Source: Diphasiastrum complanatum (taxonomy: Eukaryota; Streptophyta; Lycopodiopsida; Lycopodiales; Lycopodiaceae). From it: a stretch of DNA of 64,000 nucleotides. Of the stretch, positions 45,491-60,235 are shown piece after piece. Within the stretch, counting starts at the first letter, position 1. The number at the start of each line of letters is the position of its first letter. Position numbers and translations under genes: made by a program. Location: positions 47,877,337-47,941,336 of the forward strand of contig CM055106.1 of the NCBI GenBank assembly GCA_029204225.1. Reading direction: 5' to 3'. The notes under the pieces were generated by a model, which did no database searches, was not told the DNA's origin, and was given only the letters and a program-made list of their open reading frames with translations.

Positions 45491-46800
45491 ATCTGGATCC
45501 GTGAATGTTTTGATTTTCAGACTGAGCAATGCACAAAATTTGTTGTGTGCATTAACATTGAGTGCTTTCGTGAGGATGTCTGCAACCATGTCTTGCGTTT
45601 TGCAGTACGTTAAGCTCACTTCTTTGTCGAGAACCTTGCCCCTGATGTAGTGATATCTGATCTCAATGTGCTTACTCCTAGAATGAAATCTAGGGTTGGC
45701 CGATAAGGCAATAGCACTTTGGCTATCACAAAACAAAATTGTAGGGCTGTACTGATACAGATTGATGTCTGACAGCAAATTTCTCAACCAAAACGCTTCT
45801 TTAATAGATTGAGAAGCAGCAATGTATTTGGTTTCAGTAGAAGAAAGTGCGATAGAGGTTTGCTTACAACTGTTCCACGAAATAGGACCACCGTTGAAGA
45901 AGAATGTAAATCCAGATATGGACTTACGATTGTCTACATCTCCTCCCCAGCTTGCATCAGAATAACCATTGAGCTTATGAAGATTGTCGTTGCTAACATC
46001 TCCATAGCAGATGCACTGGTTCATGGTAGCTCGAATATACCTCATGACTCGAATAAGAGCCTTCCAATGGATAATGCCAGGATTAGCCATGTATTGGCTG
46101 TGTGAGCTAACAACAAAAGAGATATCTGGTCTTGTATAGACCATTGCCTACATGAGAGATCCTAGTATCGATCGATACAGATACTGTCTCATTTTCTCCT
46201 CTTCCTGCTTTGTCTGGGGACATTGGTCCTTTGACAAATGCAGGCCTGGATCCATTGGTGAGTGAGCTAATTTAAAATTCATCAAATTGCATTTGTTAAG
46301 AACATTATAAAGATACCTTTGTTGAGTGTTTGTTGAGTGATGTAAATCGATCAATTTGCTCTGTCTCTGTGGATTTGAATTCTCACACAGAAGTGAGCTT
46401 CGTCCAAATCAGTCATGTCGAATTCTGAGAACAGCATGTGTTTCAAATCCTTAACCATATTGGTATCGTTGCTGAAAATCAACTTATCATCCACGTACAA
46501 GGTGATGATAATGAAGGATTGCTGCATTGACTTCGAATAAACGTTGCAATCAGCAGTGCTTGGTCTAAATCCTTGTTTAATGAGGAATGTGTCGATCCTC
46601 TGAAACCAAGCCCTGGCAGACTGTTTCAAGCCGTACAGTGCTTTGTGGAATTTACAGACACGATTCTTCATGCCTTTCAAAATGTATCCTTCGGGCTGGA
46701 TCATGTAGATATCTTCTTGTATAACTCCATTCAAATAGGCTGTTTGTACATCAAGTTGATGTATTTCGAGGTCGGCAGCTGCAGCGTAAGACAAGAGCAT
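45488..46800 (-). pseudogene. copia RT and RNase H (frameshifted)
   Basis: Frame 46,800-46,351 has AADLEIHQLDVQTAYLNGVI, ALYGLKQSARAWFQRID and the catalytic ITLYVDDKLIFSN. Frame 46,354-46,148 is the connection. Frame 46,144-45,488 is RNase H: YTRPDISFVVSSHSQY, LNGYSDASWGGDVDNRKSIS, SSTETKYIAASQSIKEAFWL, LFCDSQSAIALSANPRFHSR and MVADILTKAL. All catalytic residues are visible but the parts lie in different phases. This is the best preserved RT-RNase H in the window. Confidence 0.92.
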
Positions 46801-47367
46801 TCGGATCGACGAATGTTTGACGACTGAACTAAAAGTCTCACTATAGTCGACACTCGGGATCTGGGTGATTCCTCGTGCTACCAGTCTAGCCTTTCTTCAA
46901 TCAATGGCTCCATTGGCATTATATTTGATCTTAAAGATCCATTTGCAGTCAATGATATTGCAGCCAATAGGAGCTTAGACTAATAACCATGTCTGATTCT
47001 TGATCAGAAAGGAATACTCTCTGTCCATGGCTTCTCTCCAAAGATCAGAGTTTGGTTGGCTAAGTGCCTCTTCAATTGTCGTCGGTTCCTACATTAAGAG
47101 ACAGGTAGACTCAGGAGTATACCTTGTGGGATGTGTGCGCACTCGGCTTGATCTTCTGGGAGGATTCGACTGATGAACCATTCCTGGGACTTGTTGCTGG
47201 GTAGCAGCAACATCTTCGTCTGATTCGCTATCTCGAAGTGGGTCAACAATACATACGCCTGAGCCAGAAGCTCGGACTATCGTGTCAATGATAGGTGATG
47301 AAGGTTCTTCTTGAGCAATATCCTTGCCTTTGAGGTCGACGAACTGATCCTCGATACAGACCGTATC

Positions 47368-48396
47368 TCAGCTATACAAGATTTGCTGGGTATCATGATC
47401 GTAAAGCTTGTAAGTGCTATCAGATGAAGTATATCCGATCAGGATGGTCTTGAGACCTTGGAAGTCCAATTTCTTCATTGTGTCCTTTGGAATCTGCGCG
47501 TAGGCAATGCACCCAAACACTCTTAGGTTCTTCAAAGAAGGCTTAGGGCCTGTCCACACCTCACGGGGTGTCTTGTCTAAGAGGGCCTTGGTCAAACATC
47601 TGGTCTGGACGTAAGTTGTAGTGGAGACAGCTTCAGCCCAGAATCTCTTGGGCAATGATGCATAGCATACATTTAGCAGATTCGACCAGAGTGCGGTTCT
47701 TCCTCTCAGCTAAGCCATTAGACTGAGGACTGTAAGGAGTGCTTAGTTGCTGCTCAATGCCTTGGCTTTGGCAGTATTCCTTAAACTCGACAGAGATATA
47801 TTCTCCACTTGTCTGACCTTAGGGCCTTGATCGTCCTTCCAGTATCCTTTTCTGCATGCTTCTTGAAGATTCTGAAGCAGTTGAAGGCTTCTGATTTCTT
47901 CTTTATGAAGTACACCATAGTCCTTCTGGAGAATTCATCAATAAAGATTATAAAATACTTGTCGTTCTTTAGCGAGGGATTTTTCATCGGCCCACAAATA
48001 TCTGAATGTACAACATCACAATCCTCTAGCAACATGCTGATGGCTTGACTTAAATGGTTTCCTAGTTTGTTTACCAACTAGACAGTCTTGACAGACAGGT
48101 AACTCGACCTTTTCGCGAGGATAGTCGAGATCAAGAACAATAGATTGTCTAGACATTTGTTGTACAGAAGCATGATTTAAATGACCAAGTCTATAATGCC
48201 AAAGTAAATTTTTATTTGAATGAATTGAAGTACTGAGAGCCTGACTAGAGGCAGAAAAGCAATGACTCAACTTATACAAGTATCCATGCCTCTTTCCGAG
48301 TGCTAGGATCTTGCTTGTCCTATCAACTACTTTACACTGATCACATTCAAACTCTACTCTATGTCCTAGATCTGTGATTCTGCTTACAGAGAGCAA
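47368..48396 (-). pseudogene. copia integrase (frameshifted)
   Basis: Frame 48,396-48,016 has the zinc part (LLWHYRLGHLNHASV, CQDCLVGKQTRKPF). Frame 48,077-47,781 has DVVHSDICGPMK and ends near ALRSDKWRIYL, where DxGGEY is damaged. Frame 47,655-47,368 has MPKRFWAEAVSTTTYVQTRC and KKLDFQGLKTILIGYTSSDS. The acidic linker to RT follows with stops. Confidence 0.88.
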
Positions 48397-48409
48397 ATTC
48401 GTAGATAAC

Positions 48410-49482
48410 TTTGGTACATACAGGACTTTAGAGAGTAGCTTAGACTAATTATTTGCAAAGCATAATCTTACAATGCGTCACCGTTAATAGCTTGTTTGCT
48501 ATTGTCGCCAAGGTGAACGAATTTTTGAGTATTGTAAGGTGTATAGGACTCACAATAGCCAATGAGTCTAGTCATGTGCTGAGTGGCTCCGGAATCCAGG
48601 AACCAAGAACCGTCACCAGATGCTCCTTGATGATTGGTCATGAAGGCATCATTATCCGCTTCTTGAATAGGCTATGGAGCTTCTGCAGCTGCATTTGCCA
48701 CTTGATTCGACTGCCCTTTGCTATTGTTCTTTGCTTGAAGTATTCGGCAGTCTTGTATTTCGTGGTTGTTTCGTTTGCAATATCTACAGATCAACTTCTT
48801 CTTTGTCTACGGATTCGACTGTTCCTTGTGCTGAGCTGGTTTTTGGTCTGGCTTTGATTGCTTTGGGCCTTTCTTCTTCTTTTGCTTTGTCGTGCTCTTG
48901 TTGGTGTACAAGGGTGAGAATCAACTGAGGAACTCGAGGCTTCGTTCCTTCGCATGTCTTCCTGCAACAACATAGTAATGACTCTCAAAAGAGTCAATTC
49001 TTGGATGAGTCATAATGACCATCACCCAGCTGTCGTAAGAACTTGGCAAACTTGTAAGCAGTTGCATCACTGCGTCTTGATTGTTTATGACAGATCCGAC
49101 AGTGGTCATTTGTCTTAGCAGGTTCTTGAATTGACTAATGTGATTCTGCAGAGAATCACCATTCGTCATCTTGAGGGAGTAGAATTTCTTCCTGAGATGT
49201 AGCTTGGAAGCTATATCTCGCACTTTGTATAGTGTGCTCAAGATGTCCAAGACTTCTTTCGGTGTTTGAGCCTCAGATACATGGCCGATCTGGGTCCGTG
49301 ATGTTGAGGATGATCAACGCAAAAGCTTTTCCATCCTTCAGCTTCCATCTGGCGATTGACGCGTCATCCGCTTCAGGTTTCCCTTCTGCACCTGTAATAA
49401 CGTCGTACAATTCTTTTTCCATTAGCATAGTTTTCAATTTAAATTTCCACAGATGGTAATTGGCTCCATCAAGCTTGTCCAT
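48410..49482 (-). pseudogene. copia gag and protease (frameshifted)
   Basis: Gag starts MDKLDGANYHLWKFKLKTML (49,482). After a shift it has MDILSTLYKVRDIASKLHL and LTSLPSSYDSWVMVIMTHPR. A knuckle-like segment lies near 48,770. Protease reads GSWFLDSGATQHMTRL near 48,600 with intact DSGA. Confidence 0.88.
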
Positions 49483-49657
49483 GATAGGACTGGCTTTCCC
49501 TTGGGAATCTATGTGGAAGAGTTAGTCTAAGTGATAGGAGAAACTATCAGTGACTTAAGTATGAAAATTTGATACTGAAAAATACAGAACAAGAAAACAA
49601 TTACTCTATCGACTAGTAGACTCTTGTACTGTGGGAGCTTATCAAGCTATGAAAATA

Positions 49658-49669
49658 GCTCTGATACCA
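49658..49669 (-). promoter_or_regulatory. copia primer-binding site
   Basis: TGGTATCAGAGC on the minus strand follows the 5' LTR end ...CTCTCCAACA. Confidence 0.9.
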
Positions 49670-50821
49670 TGTTGGAGAGAGGGAGATGAACAAGTTGAGA
49701 AAAGGTGTCATATGTTAGAAACAAAAAATAAGTTCAAAGAGGTAAGACGAACATGAACGAGACACGAACTCGAACTAGAAATGAACGAGAAACGAGCTCA
49801 AACAGAAAATGTTCGTGCATAGCGGAACGAGCTATACGATTCTCTCCGTAAGCATGACTACACCTATCAGAACGAACAAAACGGTGAATCATAGTCGTTC
49901 TTGATTACGTAGCCAGACTTTAGTAAATGAATGAAGCTCCAAAAGAATGCTTTGTCGCAAATAGTAAGACAAACTATTCGTTGCGAATGATTCGCGAAGA
50001 CCTAGACGGTGCTCGACTGATAATTAGTCGTGACTGATTCGCGAAAGACAAGACCAAATGTTAGTCATCTATTACCAGAAAGAACAACTAGAAAGATCAG
50101 ACAGAATGAATGATAAGCATAGCAATATTAACATAGATCTGAACGCAGAACAAAGAACTGCATCAGATTAAGTATACCATGTATACATGTCAATAATGCA
50201 GTAGAGCATAATACAATAGTGGACGAAACTGCGTGCCCTACAAAGCTTATACAATCTGTAAAGGAATAAATTCTTATTGCTGACAATCAAGAATCAATGC
50301 GCAAGGCATCTACTTCGTCTCATTCACTCATATCTCATTAACCTTGTTAAACTGAATATGAAAATGGTATCCAATATATATATACATTATATTACAGGTG
50401 TGCAGATGTGGAAAGTACAATGGATGTGTTGTCTGTAAGAGATCGTGGGTGGCTACAATCGTTGTCCAGTCTATTAGCGCAGCTGCATGGGATGAGCGTG
50501 AAAAGGGTGCGACGTCAATCAGTGCTGAGGTGATCGTTGGTGATGACAATGCAAAAAGTGTGTCACTCTTACGAGTAGCCTTAGAATTAGATTTACAGGG
50601 TGCCTTTGCGGCACCTTTGGCATTCTGTAAGATAGTGTCCCCTTTTTGCCTGTCAATATAATGTGTGTAAAAACACAGTGTCGCGATTCTTTCGCCTTTT
50701 CTTCGTCTATGCAAATTTGCATATAAATATGCAGACTACGTGACAACGTTAGTAAATATGCAGCATGAATGGAGGCAGATTAAAATGGGATTTAAGTAGA
50801 GTAGAGGGAATAAATCCAACA
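49670..50821 (-). repeat. 5' LTR of the 44.4-50.8 kb copia
   Basis: Full-length copy (1,152 bp). A third, partial member of this LTR family lies at 59,112-59,762. Confidence 0.94.
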
Positions 50822-50826
50822 ATATT

Positions 50827-51440
50827 AACATCAAGAAAATCACTATCCTTATCAGGGGTGTCAATAAGGAAGTGACTAATATCTTTAAAGGATGATTGAG
50901 CTGAAGATGATACAATCTGAGGATCAGAAGCAACAACTTTCTCATCATTCGAGATCTGAACTAACAGGAAAAGTATGAAACTAGTCTGGTATTCAACAAA
51001 ACGACATTTTCTCTTATAGTAAGGACACATCGAAGTGCTTTTAAATTGACCAAACAATTTAGTAAACATTCTATCTAGTCTCTGCTTGAACTGTGGAAAG
51101 AAATGGACAAGAACAGTAAAATGCATGAAGGAGAATGGACCTAAGGAGATAACAAGTATACTGGGTATATCCCTGAATCTAACATAATGGTCATAAAATA
51201 CTTCTGAATTGGGTTGCGCAGTCTTGAAAACATGTAAATATGGGCGAAATAGGTTGTGAAAATAGATTAAGTTCTTAGTAATTTCAAATTCAGTAAGAAA
51301 TGCACTTAGGCTTGTGTCACGGCTAGATCCAGGGAACTCAGACAGATATCGCTCATGTGCGCGAGATAAGAAATCCGGAAAAATAGAGATTGTGAGAACA
51401 TGCACAAGAGGGATATGTACGAAAGATAACAATGGGATAT
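50827..51440 (-). pseudogene. Unidentified gene fragment cut by the 44.4-50.8 kb copia
   Basis: The minus frame reads FPDFLSRAHERYLSEFPGSS, SLSAFLTEFEITKNLIYFHN, FKTAQPNSEVFYDHYVRFRD, RLDRMFTKLFGQFKS and MCPYYKRKCRFVEYQ, then a Ser/Asp-rich end (SSSAQSSFKDISHFLIDTPD). It then enters the LTR. Past the element, at 44,426 downward, the same phase would continue DVF-stop-DSFIGRNITADESIRSI before stopping again. The longer open frame to 51,534 begins in the repeat region and its hydrophobic start is probably not coding. The family is not recognised. The nearby repeat motifs suggest it could be transposon-borne. Confidence 0.45.
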
Positions 51441-52153
51441 CACACTTGTGCACAGGTATATGGTAAGCTACAACAAATAACATAAACAGCACGCACAAGA
51501 GCGATATGCCACGAAATTTGAGAAAAAAAAGCAAAAAAATAATTGGGTCGTGTGCATTTTATAGGGAAATTTTCACACGTGTGATGAAATAGTCAACGAA
51601 CATGTGTTGGCTTCCCATTTGTTCGTACGTTTATGCACGTATGAAATGACAACCAAACATGTGTGAAATGACAACCGAACACGTGTCATGTGCTCATTGC
51701 TCGGATTGACGACACGTGTTGGCTCCCCATTCGTGTGTATGTTCACACACGTGTGAAATGACAACCGAACACGTGTCACGTGCTCATTGCTTGGATTGGC
51801 GACATGTGTCACTACTGTACGAAGTGACAGTTGCACGTGCAACAAGATGTTCTTTCGCAAGTGCGAACCGCGATATAAAACTCACAATCTACGAGGCATT
51901 TTTTTCACTTTTTTTTTGCTCCGCATATCACCGCTCATTCGCATTTCTACCTACTACCTTTCATGCGCCCAGGTCCGATATACCATACACAGTCTCCGCA
52001 TATCACACTTGTGCGCCCCTATACTATATATCACTCATACTATCCGCGCATAGGTCCGATATACCCGTACATAATTTACGTACATATTGCTTCTCTGCTA
52101 GAGCAGTCCACCCTTTCCCTTTCTATCTTGCTCATCGCGCACAAGTGCGATAC
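51400..52153. repeat. Dispersed GCGCACAAGTGCGATAT-type motifs, both orientations
   Basis: Variants occur near 51,400, 51,434, 51,492, 51,856, 51,964, 51,997, 52,045 and 52,136, in direct and inverted orientation. They are unlike the flanking DNA and resemble the subterminal binding-site clusters of DNA transposons. Confidence 0.6.
51584..51830. repeat. 90-bp tandem repeat rich in ACGTG (G-box-like) motifs
   Basis: GTGTGAAATGACAACCGAAC starts units at 51,661 and 51,751 (period 90 bp), with a shortened copy before them. Each unit has several CACGTGT and ACACGTG motifs, the core bound by plant bZIP and bHLH factors. Confidence 0.85.
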
Positions 52154-52219
52154 CCCTCAGACTACCTCTACGGAGAGGAGAAAGTAGACAAAGAGAGATT
52201 TTTTCTTTGCTGATGCTTC

Positions 52220-52447
52220 TTGAACACCATTGACGAAGACTTAGTCCGAGAAAAACCACAAAAAAATCCATGCATGCCTACCACTACAAATCCACAAATA
52301 TCCCGCATGCTAAAAAACAAATCAAGGGTTGATGTACGATTGACTGATAAGCAATTCCAAATGCGTGAAAAGCTGAAACAGCCAAGTTTTTCATTGGTTG
52401 ACCACATAAAAATTTGGGCAAGAAACTTCAATGCTATTAATACATAA
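52220..52447 (+). other. Short open frame, possible gene fragment
   Basis: The frame after AACACCATTGACGAAG contains REKPQKNPCMPTTTNPQISR and RLTDKQFQMREKLKQPSFSL and ends VDHIKIWARNFNAINT-stop. Composition is protein-like (mixed charged and aromatic residues) but no start, splice site or family is evident. Confidence 0.25.
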
Positions 52448-52729
52448 ATATGGGCATATACTAGAAATTATGGCTATCATGTGAGCACTTATGGATGATA
52501 GATATACTTATAAATCCTAAAGAAATTTAAGCAGAATTAAGGCTTTCAGTTTGAAAAGAAACGAAAAATTAGATGATACTTATTTCAGAGCTGAGTAGCG
52601 GGCAAGAATGTGGGCAATCATGATAGACAAAACGTTTTGTGGATGTTGAATGATCCATGTTGATGTTTATGTTTACCCACATATGTCCAATTAGGTGACC
52701 CACATACGCTAATTCATGACTCTATTAGT

Positions 52730-53683
52730 GAGAATGATAGGCAATGTGTTTTGTGGATGTCGATTGACTTGCATGCGCGGCTATCTCTCAGCCCGGCCCC
52801 TCCTTTTCCTCTGTCTTCGCTGCCCTCACTGCTGCCTTTTCTATCACTATATCTATCATCTTGCTGCGAAGGCATTCCTCCCTATTCTCTCCAAATTTAG
52901 TAGTCCTACAACAGTCGCTTGCTTTTGCTCCCTCCTTCCCTTTGAAGCACTCATGTCTGGTTTTGCGATCTTCTAGACTATCGTGAGGCTGGCTATAGAG
53001 CTGTCAATCCGAGTATCTTAATTTTATTCAATTTTGCTACTCAAAGGTTTTGGCATCTTTTAGCGACAGCAGTAGTTTTGTAAGCTGGTTTGAGATCCGA
53101 TCGTGTTGGTTGGTGGCGGATTGGGCCAATTCCTGTTTTTCCAGGTGATCTTACAGTAGTTTCCAGATACATCTTGTTGTTGAGGAATTCCTCTTGTCAT
53201 GATTCTGACACTATAATGGAAATCCACATCTTTAACTGTCTAAACAGAACTTCAGCAATTGCAAACTCGTTTTCAATATGTCTGGATCAATTTCAGGAAT
53301 TGCAAACTCCTTTTGATATGTCTTGAATTATCCAAAACGCACTTCTACTTTTGTCGGATCCTTGACCACAGGTCACCATGGACGCCGCCTCTAAGCTTGG
53401 TTCGAAGAGAAAAGTCGAAATTGTTCTTAACAAGATGGCCAAGAGTCCAATTCTGCTTGTCCTTCTGACCGCAGTGCTGTCTTCTTCTGGGAAAAATGTC
53501 GTTCCGTCTCTTCGGTTCCTATTGTTTTTCCTGGCATCTCAAATTCAAGAGTCTTCAGAGGCAAGACAAGCACGCCTGTTTTTCCTGGTAAACGTCATTG
53601 TTATAGCCATTTGGGTTCGATCCAAGTCGCTTACGTCCCTTCCTCCTTCTGAATATTCATGCCAAGCAATTAAACTACCATGA
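52730..53683 (+). other. Possible promoter and first exon (MDAASKLGSKRK...)
   Basis: A CT-rich, less AT-rich region (52,790-52,960) is followed at 53,378 by an ATG in strong context (GTCACCATGGAC). It opens MDAASKLGSKRKVEIVLNKM, AKSPILLVLLTAVLSSSG and a hydrophobic continuation to 53,683. A 43-bp imperfect tandem repeat (TTCAG(C/G)AATTGCAAACTC) lies at 53,250-53,335. Homology is not recognised; it may be a remnant first exon. Confidence 0.25.
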
Positions 53684-53699
53684 ATCACGACCTATGGGC

Positions 53700-55970
<2,271 letters not shown>

Positions 55971-56099
55971 GCATAGGCTTCAACTTACATGATGCCTCAA
56001 CATCATCAATAACAATAATAATCAAATGAAGGTGATCTCTTTGCATTCATACAATCATTTCATATATGTTTTTAGTTTTAATGTTGTGATAGCAATATG

Positions 56100-56990
56100 C
56101 TAATTTGATGATTTGTTAAAAGTTGAGGTCACTCCAAGGTGAGTTTGAGCATTGGAATTACTGTTGGCTGATTGTGATGAATCCCCAAGATACTGGGCCA
56201 AAGCTATTTCAAGAGCACATCTCACCTTAGACCGAGGAGGTCCTTGAGGAAGAAGAGAAGGAATGACAGATAGACATTGTGTGAGCCTCTTGGTGAATCC
56301 CAAGTGATGGAATAACCATGTAGGAGCTAGTATTTCTAGGCATTTGAAATAAATGCTAGTAGACTCCTCTTAAAAAAGTAGAGTGAGCCACCTTTTGATG
56401 GTGACCTCTAGTGGAGGAGCTAATTCCACTTGTAATTTGTGAAATTGTGGAATTGCCACTTGGGTTCCACATACACACCTCTCTTGCTTATTTAAGAGAT
56501 CCCCTCTCTTGTGAGGGAGCTTTACATGTATTGTCTCTACTCTTGTTTATGAATAGAAGATCCTCCACTAGTTTTGGCAATCCTTTGAGCTCCTTGATCA
56601 TGATGGCTTTCTTGTGTGATGCTTTTATGATCATGCACTTCCATTCTTTCACGTGTGGACATGGATTTAGCTTAGTTTCTTGCTTTCTTTTCTTATGCAT
56701 TGTGGATTAGTGTGGATTAGATTTCTTGTTTGTGGATTAATGTAGAATCAAGCATTCAAGTAAAGTAAATAGGTTGGAATTGTGGTTTAAATCTTGCAAA
56801 TTCTCATACATTCTAGTTCTTGATGTTCTTGGGAAGTCCAAGAATCAAGAGATGAGTGATTCTTGATTCTTGCATTTGTGATGCTTGCTAATTACCTTCT
56901 TGTTTCTTGTTCTTGATTATGATTGATGCATGTAGATTAATCACAGTTACGATATGTTTTCATTCGATATTGTAGCATTTAGAAATAGGA
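56100..56990 (+). other. LTR-like promoter region, possible solo LTR
   Basis: CTTATTTAAGAGATCCC at about 56,485, followed by a CT-rich initiation-like region and a downstream run of GATTAG..TGTGGATTA repeats, resembles the U3-R-U5 of a plant LTR. No PBS or matching partner was found, so this is weak. The rest (57.0-59.1 kb) shows no recognised gene. Confidence 0.25.
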
Positions 56991-56999
56991 TTTTGTTGG

Positions 57000-59111
57000 G
57001 TGTTCATCCGAGCAGCAAGCTGATCCATCAATGAGCATCATGACTTGCATTTCTTTAAGTAATGTGAGTACATTTTAAGAGTGAACGTTGCACGAGTATC
57101 CTCTGACAGGCAGGATAAACTATAACTACAACACGATGAGATCCCTCTACCTGAGTGGGTAATGAATCAAGAAGACTAATTCATAAGAAACTCGTGAAGC
57201 CTGGAATAGGCAGAACAAAAACCAAACAAGAACGTGCCAAATTGTAATAGATCTGAAGAATCAATAGACTGATAGGGAATCAGTGAACAATTAGACTTTT
57301 TAATTTCATAATTCTTCTAAAATGCAACATTTGCTCTCTCTCTTTTTAATCATTTTTCAACAATTTGAATGTCATGCATAAGGCAAAGCTTGTTATAATA
57401 TATATCATTCATCTTGTTTATTATTGTCATATCTCTAATCATGCACACACTTTGAATCAAAGTTCAATCCTTGAGGTAAGCAAAAGAAATACTAATCACT
57501 ATAACACGATTCCAAGACAACTAGGATTTGAAAATAGCTAATTCCCTTGCTTCCAATATTAAACAATCACATTTTTACTCAAGAAATTTGTTGCAATGCC
57601 TTTCTGGTTTACCACAATGTTCTTGTCCCATTTGTGATTGAGTGTTTTTGCCAAAAATGTGTAGGAAAACAAATTGCCTTGGCATTGCCCCAAACTAATG
57701 AATAGCTAATATCTTGAATTTCACCTTGAATACTCATCCTACTATCAACTTCATGAGTTTGACCATGAGAAGTCCTACTCCAAAAAACTCACCAAATTGA
57801 ACCCAAATTTATTTCCTTGCCTTCGTTTTGTGGTTGTATTATCAAAGATCTATGCAAAAATTGACTGATCAAGGATTTTCAGGTACTCCTGCATCTTGCG
57901 ATTTATGGTTCACGAGTCCTAGTCTTGGATTAGGTGCAACCAAAGTATCTCTATAGACTCAACAACTATCCTCTTGGTGTCTAGTCTTTTTGCAAAAACA
58001 TAGATCATGTTGGGACAATTCATATTTATCATGCCAAAATCGACACACTATGTGAGGTGATCGATCAAATGGCTTTTGTTTGGCCTAACATGTTTTATTG
58101 ACATTTAGGAAAGTTCACATCTAAGACTAGTGTAGATATTTTTTTATTCATGATATCCATATATCCCTTAAGCATTTTTTACAGATCATCTAAGCCAGAG
58201 TTAGATCTAGTACTCTCATACCCCCTATCTGGGCCGATAATTTGTCTTCTAGTGTTAGATGGCAACAATTCTAAATGCTTGGGCTAAGGTCGTGGCGCCG
58301 GTACAGCTATTAGAGGTCATCGTATCTGTAATGGTTGAGGATTATTGTGTATTTTATGTCCCTTAAATGGATCCTGCCTCCACACATCTGATTTAAGGTT
58401 CATACTATTAACAACTCAAGATATATTTGATGCATGAGTAATTGCGAACAATTTTTCCCTAACTCTGTTGAAGGGAGCTTAGTGTAAATAACAATTTATT
58501 GAGGGTGCGATGTGGAGCAAGCTTGATTAGGAACAATCTAAGAAAAAAGTAGACTATCTAGGTATACTATGATACCCTCTCCTAGATGACCTAGTTAAGG
58601 TGACCACAAAAATATTAGCTCATGATGGGAATCAGTAATTCGGTTTATAAAAAAAGTAGTGTAGAAAGCATTGATGTGGAACTCAACATCCTCATATGAA
58701 GCTCCATGATACTCAAGAGTCACTCCTTTGAGCTTGGATAGTTTGCCTATAGTGTCAGGGACCACCAATGGTTCAGTAGGTCTACCTACCATCTTGATAG
58801 GTTTTATCTCAAAGGCTTCCAATGGTGAGATCTCTCTTTGTCTGGCATAATTTCTAGAAACACAATCAACTGTTTCTCAGATGATTCTTCCTCTACACTC
58901 TTATATCCCTTGGAGTAGTTAACTCATTCTCATAAAATAACTTGTTTTCTACTTTCTCAAGATTTGGAAATGTATGATGTGATTTTACATATTTGTTTCT
59001 ACAAATTTTCTTGAAGTATTGTCTTTTCATTACTTGTTTGATTTAACAAATACTCCAAAAGTTGTGTTCGTTTCATTGCTTCATACATCTCGTATTGACT
59101 CAACATATCTC
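57000..59111. other. No recognised gene
   Basis: AT-rich. The minus frame 58,822-58,595 (containing KLSKLKGVTLEYHGASYEDV) looks protein-like but was not assigned to a family. Confidence 0.3.
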
Positions 59112-59762
59112 GTAAAGGTGATGAACCTATTACTGGCAATATATCTGGAAGAAAGAATCAATGCGCAAATGCATCTACAATGTCTGTCTTTGATTACAAG
59201 TGATGTTTCGTTCTATCTTATGTTCTATTCTGATGTCGTTGTTTTTGAATACGTAGATGGTATTCAATATATACATTATTTTTACAGGTGTGCAGATTAA
59301 GAAGGTACAAAAGTGATTATGCTGTTTGTGAGAGATCGTGGGTGGCTGTTATCGTTGTCAAATCTGATTGCACAGTGCATGGGATGAGCGTGAGGAGGCC
59401 GTGATGTCGACCTTCGCTAAAATTAACGTTGCTAAAAATGTAAAAAATGCGACACTCTAACAAATGCCTTAAAAATTGATTTACAAGGTAGTTCCGCTTT
59501 TCTATAAGGGCACCTTTGGCATTTGTCGGGCAGTGTCGCATTTTTTTGCCTGTCATAAAATGCGTGTAAAAATCACAGTGTCACATTTTTTATCTTTTTG
59601 CCTGTGGAAATCCCAGAGTAAAAATGCAGACAGTCGTGTTTTTCGCATATCTTATTTTACATGTAAATATGCAGACTGTGCGACAACACAAGTAAAATAC
59701 AACAACATGTATGGAGGCAGATTAACATAGGATTTAGAAAAGTAAAGGAGATAAATCCAACA
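59112..59762 (-). mobile_element. Partial LTR of the same family as 44.4-50.8 kb
   Basis: From GTAAAGG..CTATTACTGGCAATA to ATAAATCCAACA it parallels the last 550-650 bp of the LTR at 49,670-50,821 (AATCAATGCGCAA, GAGAGATCGTGGGTGGCT, GGGATGAGCGTGA, ATGGAGGCAGATTAA). It is more diverged. It sits inside copia RT/RNase H coding DNA; a left half could not be traced, so it may be a truncated solo LTR. Confidence 0.75.
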
Positions 59763-60235
59763 AAGGAGCCAATAAGTTTTATATAGAGTGTGATGTCCTC
59801 AACGAATGCTTCATCACCATCAATAGAAACCTTAACAACTTGCTCCATAGGAGTGTCAATCACTTTACAATCTTTCATTTCAAATTTTTCTAAGATGGAA
59901 GTAGCATACTTTGCTTGACTAATGAAAGTAAAATCATTGCTTCTAGAGACTTCTATACCAAGTATTAACTTAAGAAGTCATAGATCTACTATCTTGAATC
60001 ATACTAGATAAGCTAACTTGACATTTCTTATGCCATCAAGATCATTTTCTATAAGAATGATATCATCAATAAACAAAACCAAAATAATGATCTTGCCATC
60101 ATTAACTTGACATGCAATGAAGGTTCATAAGAGCTTATCACAAAATCAATAGAATAGAGATAGTTGTGCAACCTAGAGTACCAAGCTCTGGGTGCTTGCT
60201 TGAGTCCATAAAGGCTATTCTTCAAGTAGAAAACA
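59745..60235 (-). pseudogene. copia RT fragment
   Basis: The minus strand reads VFYLKNSLYGLKQAPRAWYS with RLHNYLYSI, then decayed RT palm with a damaged YVDD region, and downstream MKDCKVIDTPMEQVVKVSID and EDITLYIKLIGSF, the RT-RNase H connection. It is interrupted by an LTR on one side (59,762) and by the TTAGGGG element on the other (60,236). Confidence 0.8.

Larger units (their letters stand above)
44432..50821 (-). mobile_element. Full-length copia element with LTRs over 1 kb (6.4 kb)
   Basis: LTRs at 44,432-45,478 (1,047 bp) and 49,670-50,821 (1,152 bp) both run TGTTGG...CCAACA on the plus strand. Flanks GTATT and ATATT form a four-of-five target duplication. On the minus strand a perfect TGGTATCAGAGC follows the 5' LTR, and AAGGGGGGTGG precedes the 3' LTR. 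All domains from gag to RNase H are found in order, but broken. The left LTR lacks about 105 bp present in the right. Confidence 0.94.

Noticed and set aside
50749-50826. C-terminal extension of the orphan frame (VGFIPSTLLKSHFNL)
   Set aside because: These codons lie in the copia LTR, so they are not part of the original gene.
51440-51534. Hydrophobic N-terminal segment of the orphan frame as a signal peptide
   Set aside because: It overlaps the dispersed motif cluster and has no supporting start context; most likely non-coding.
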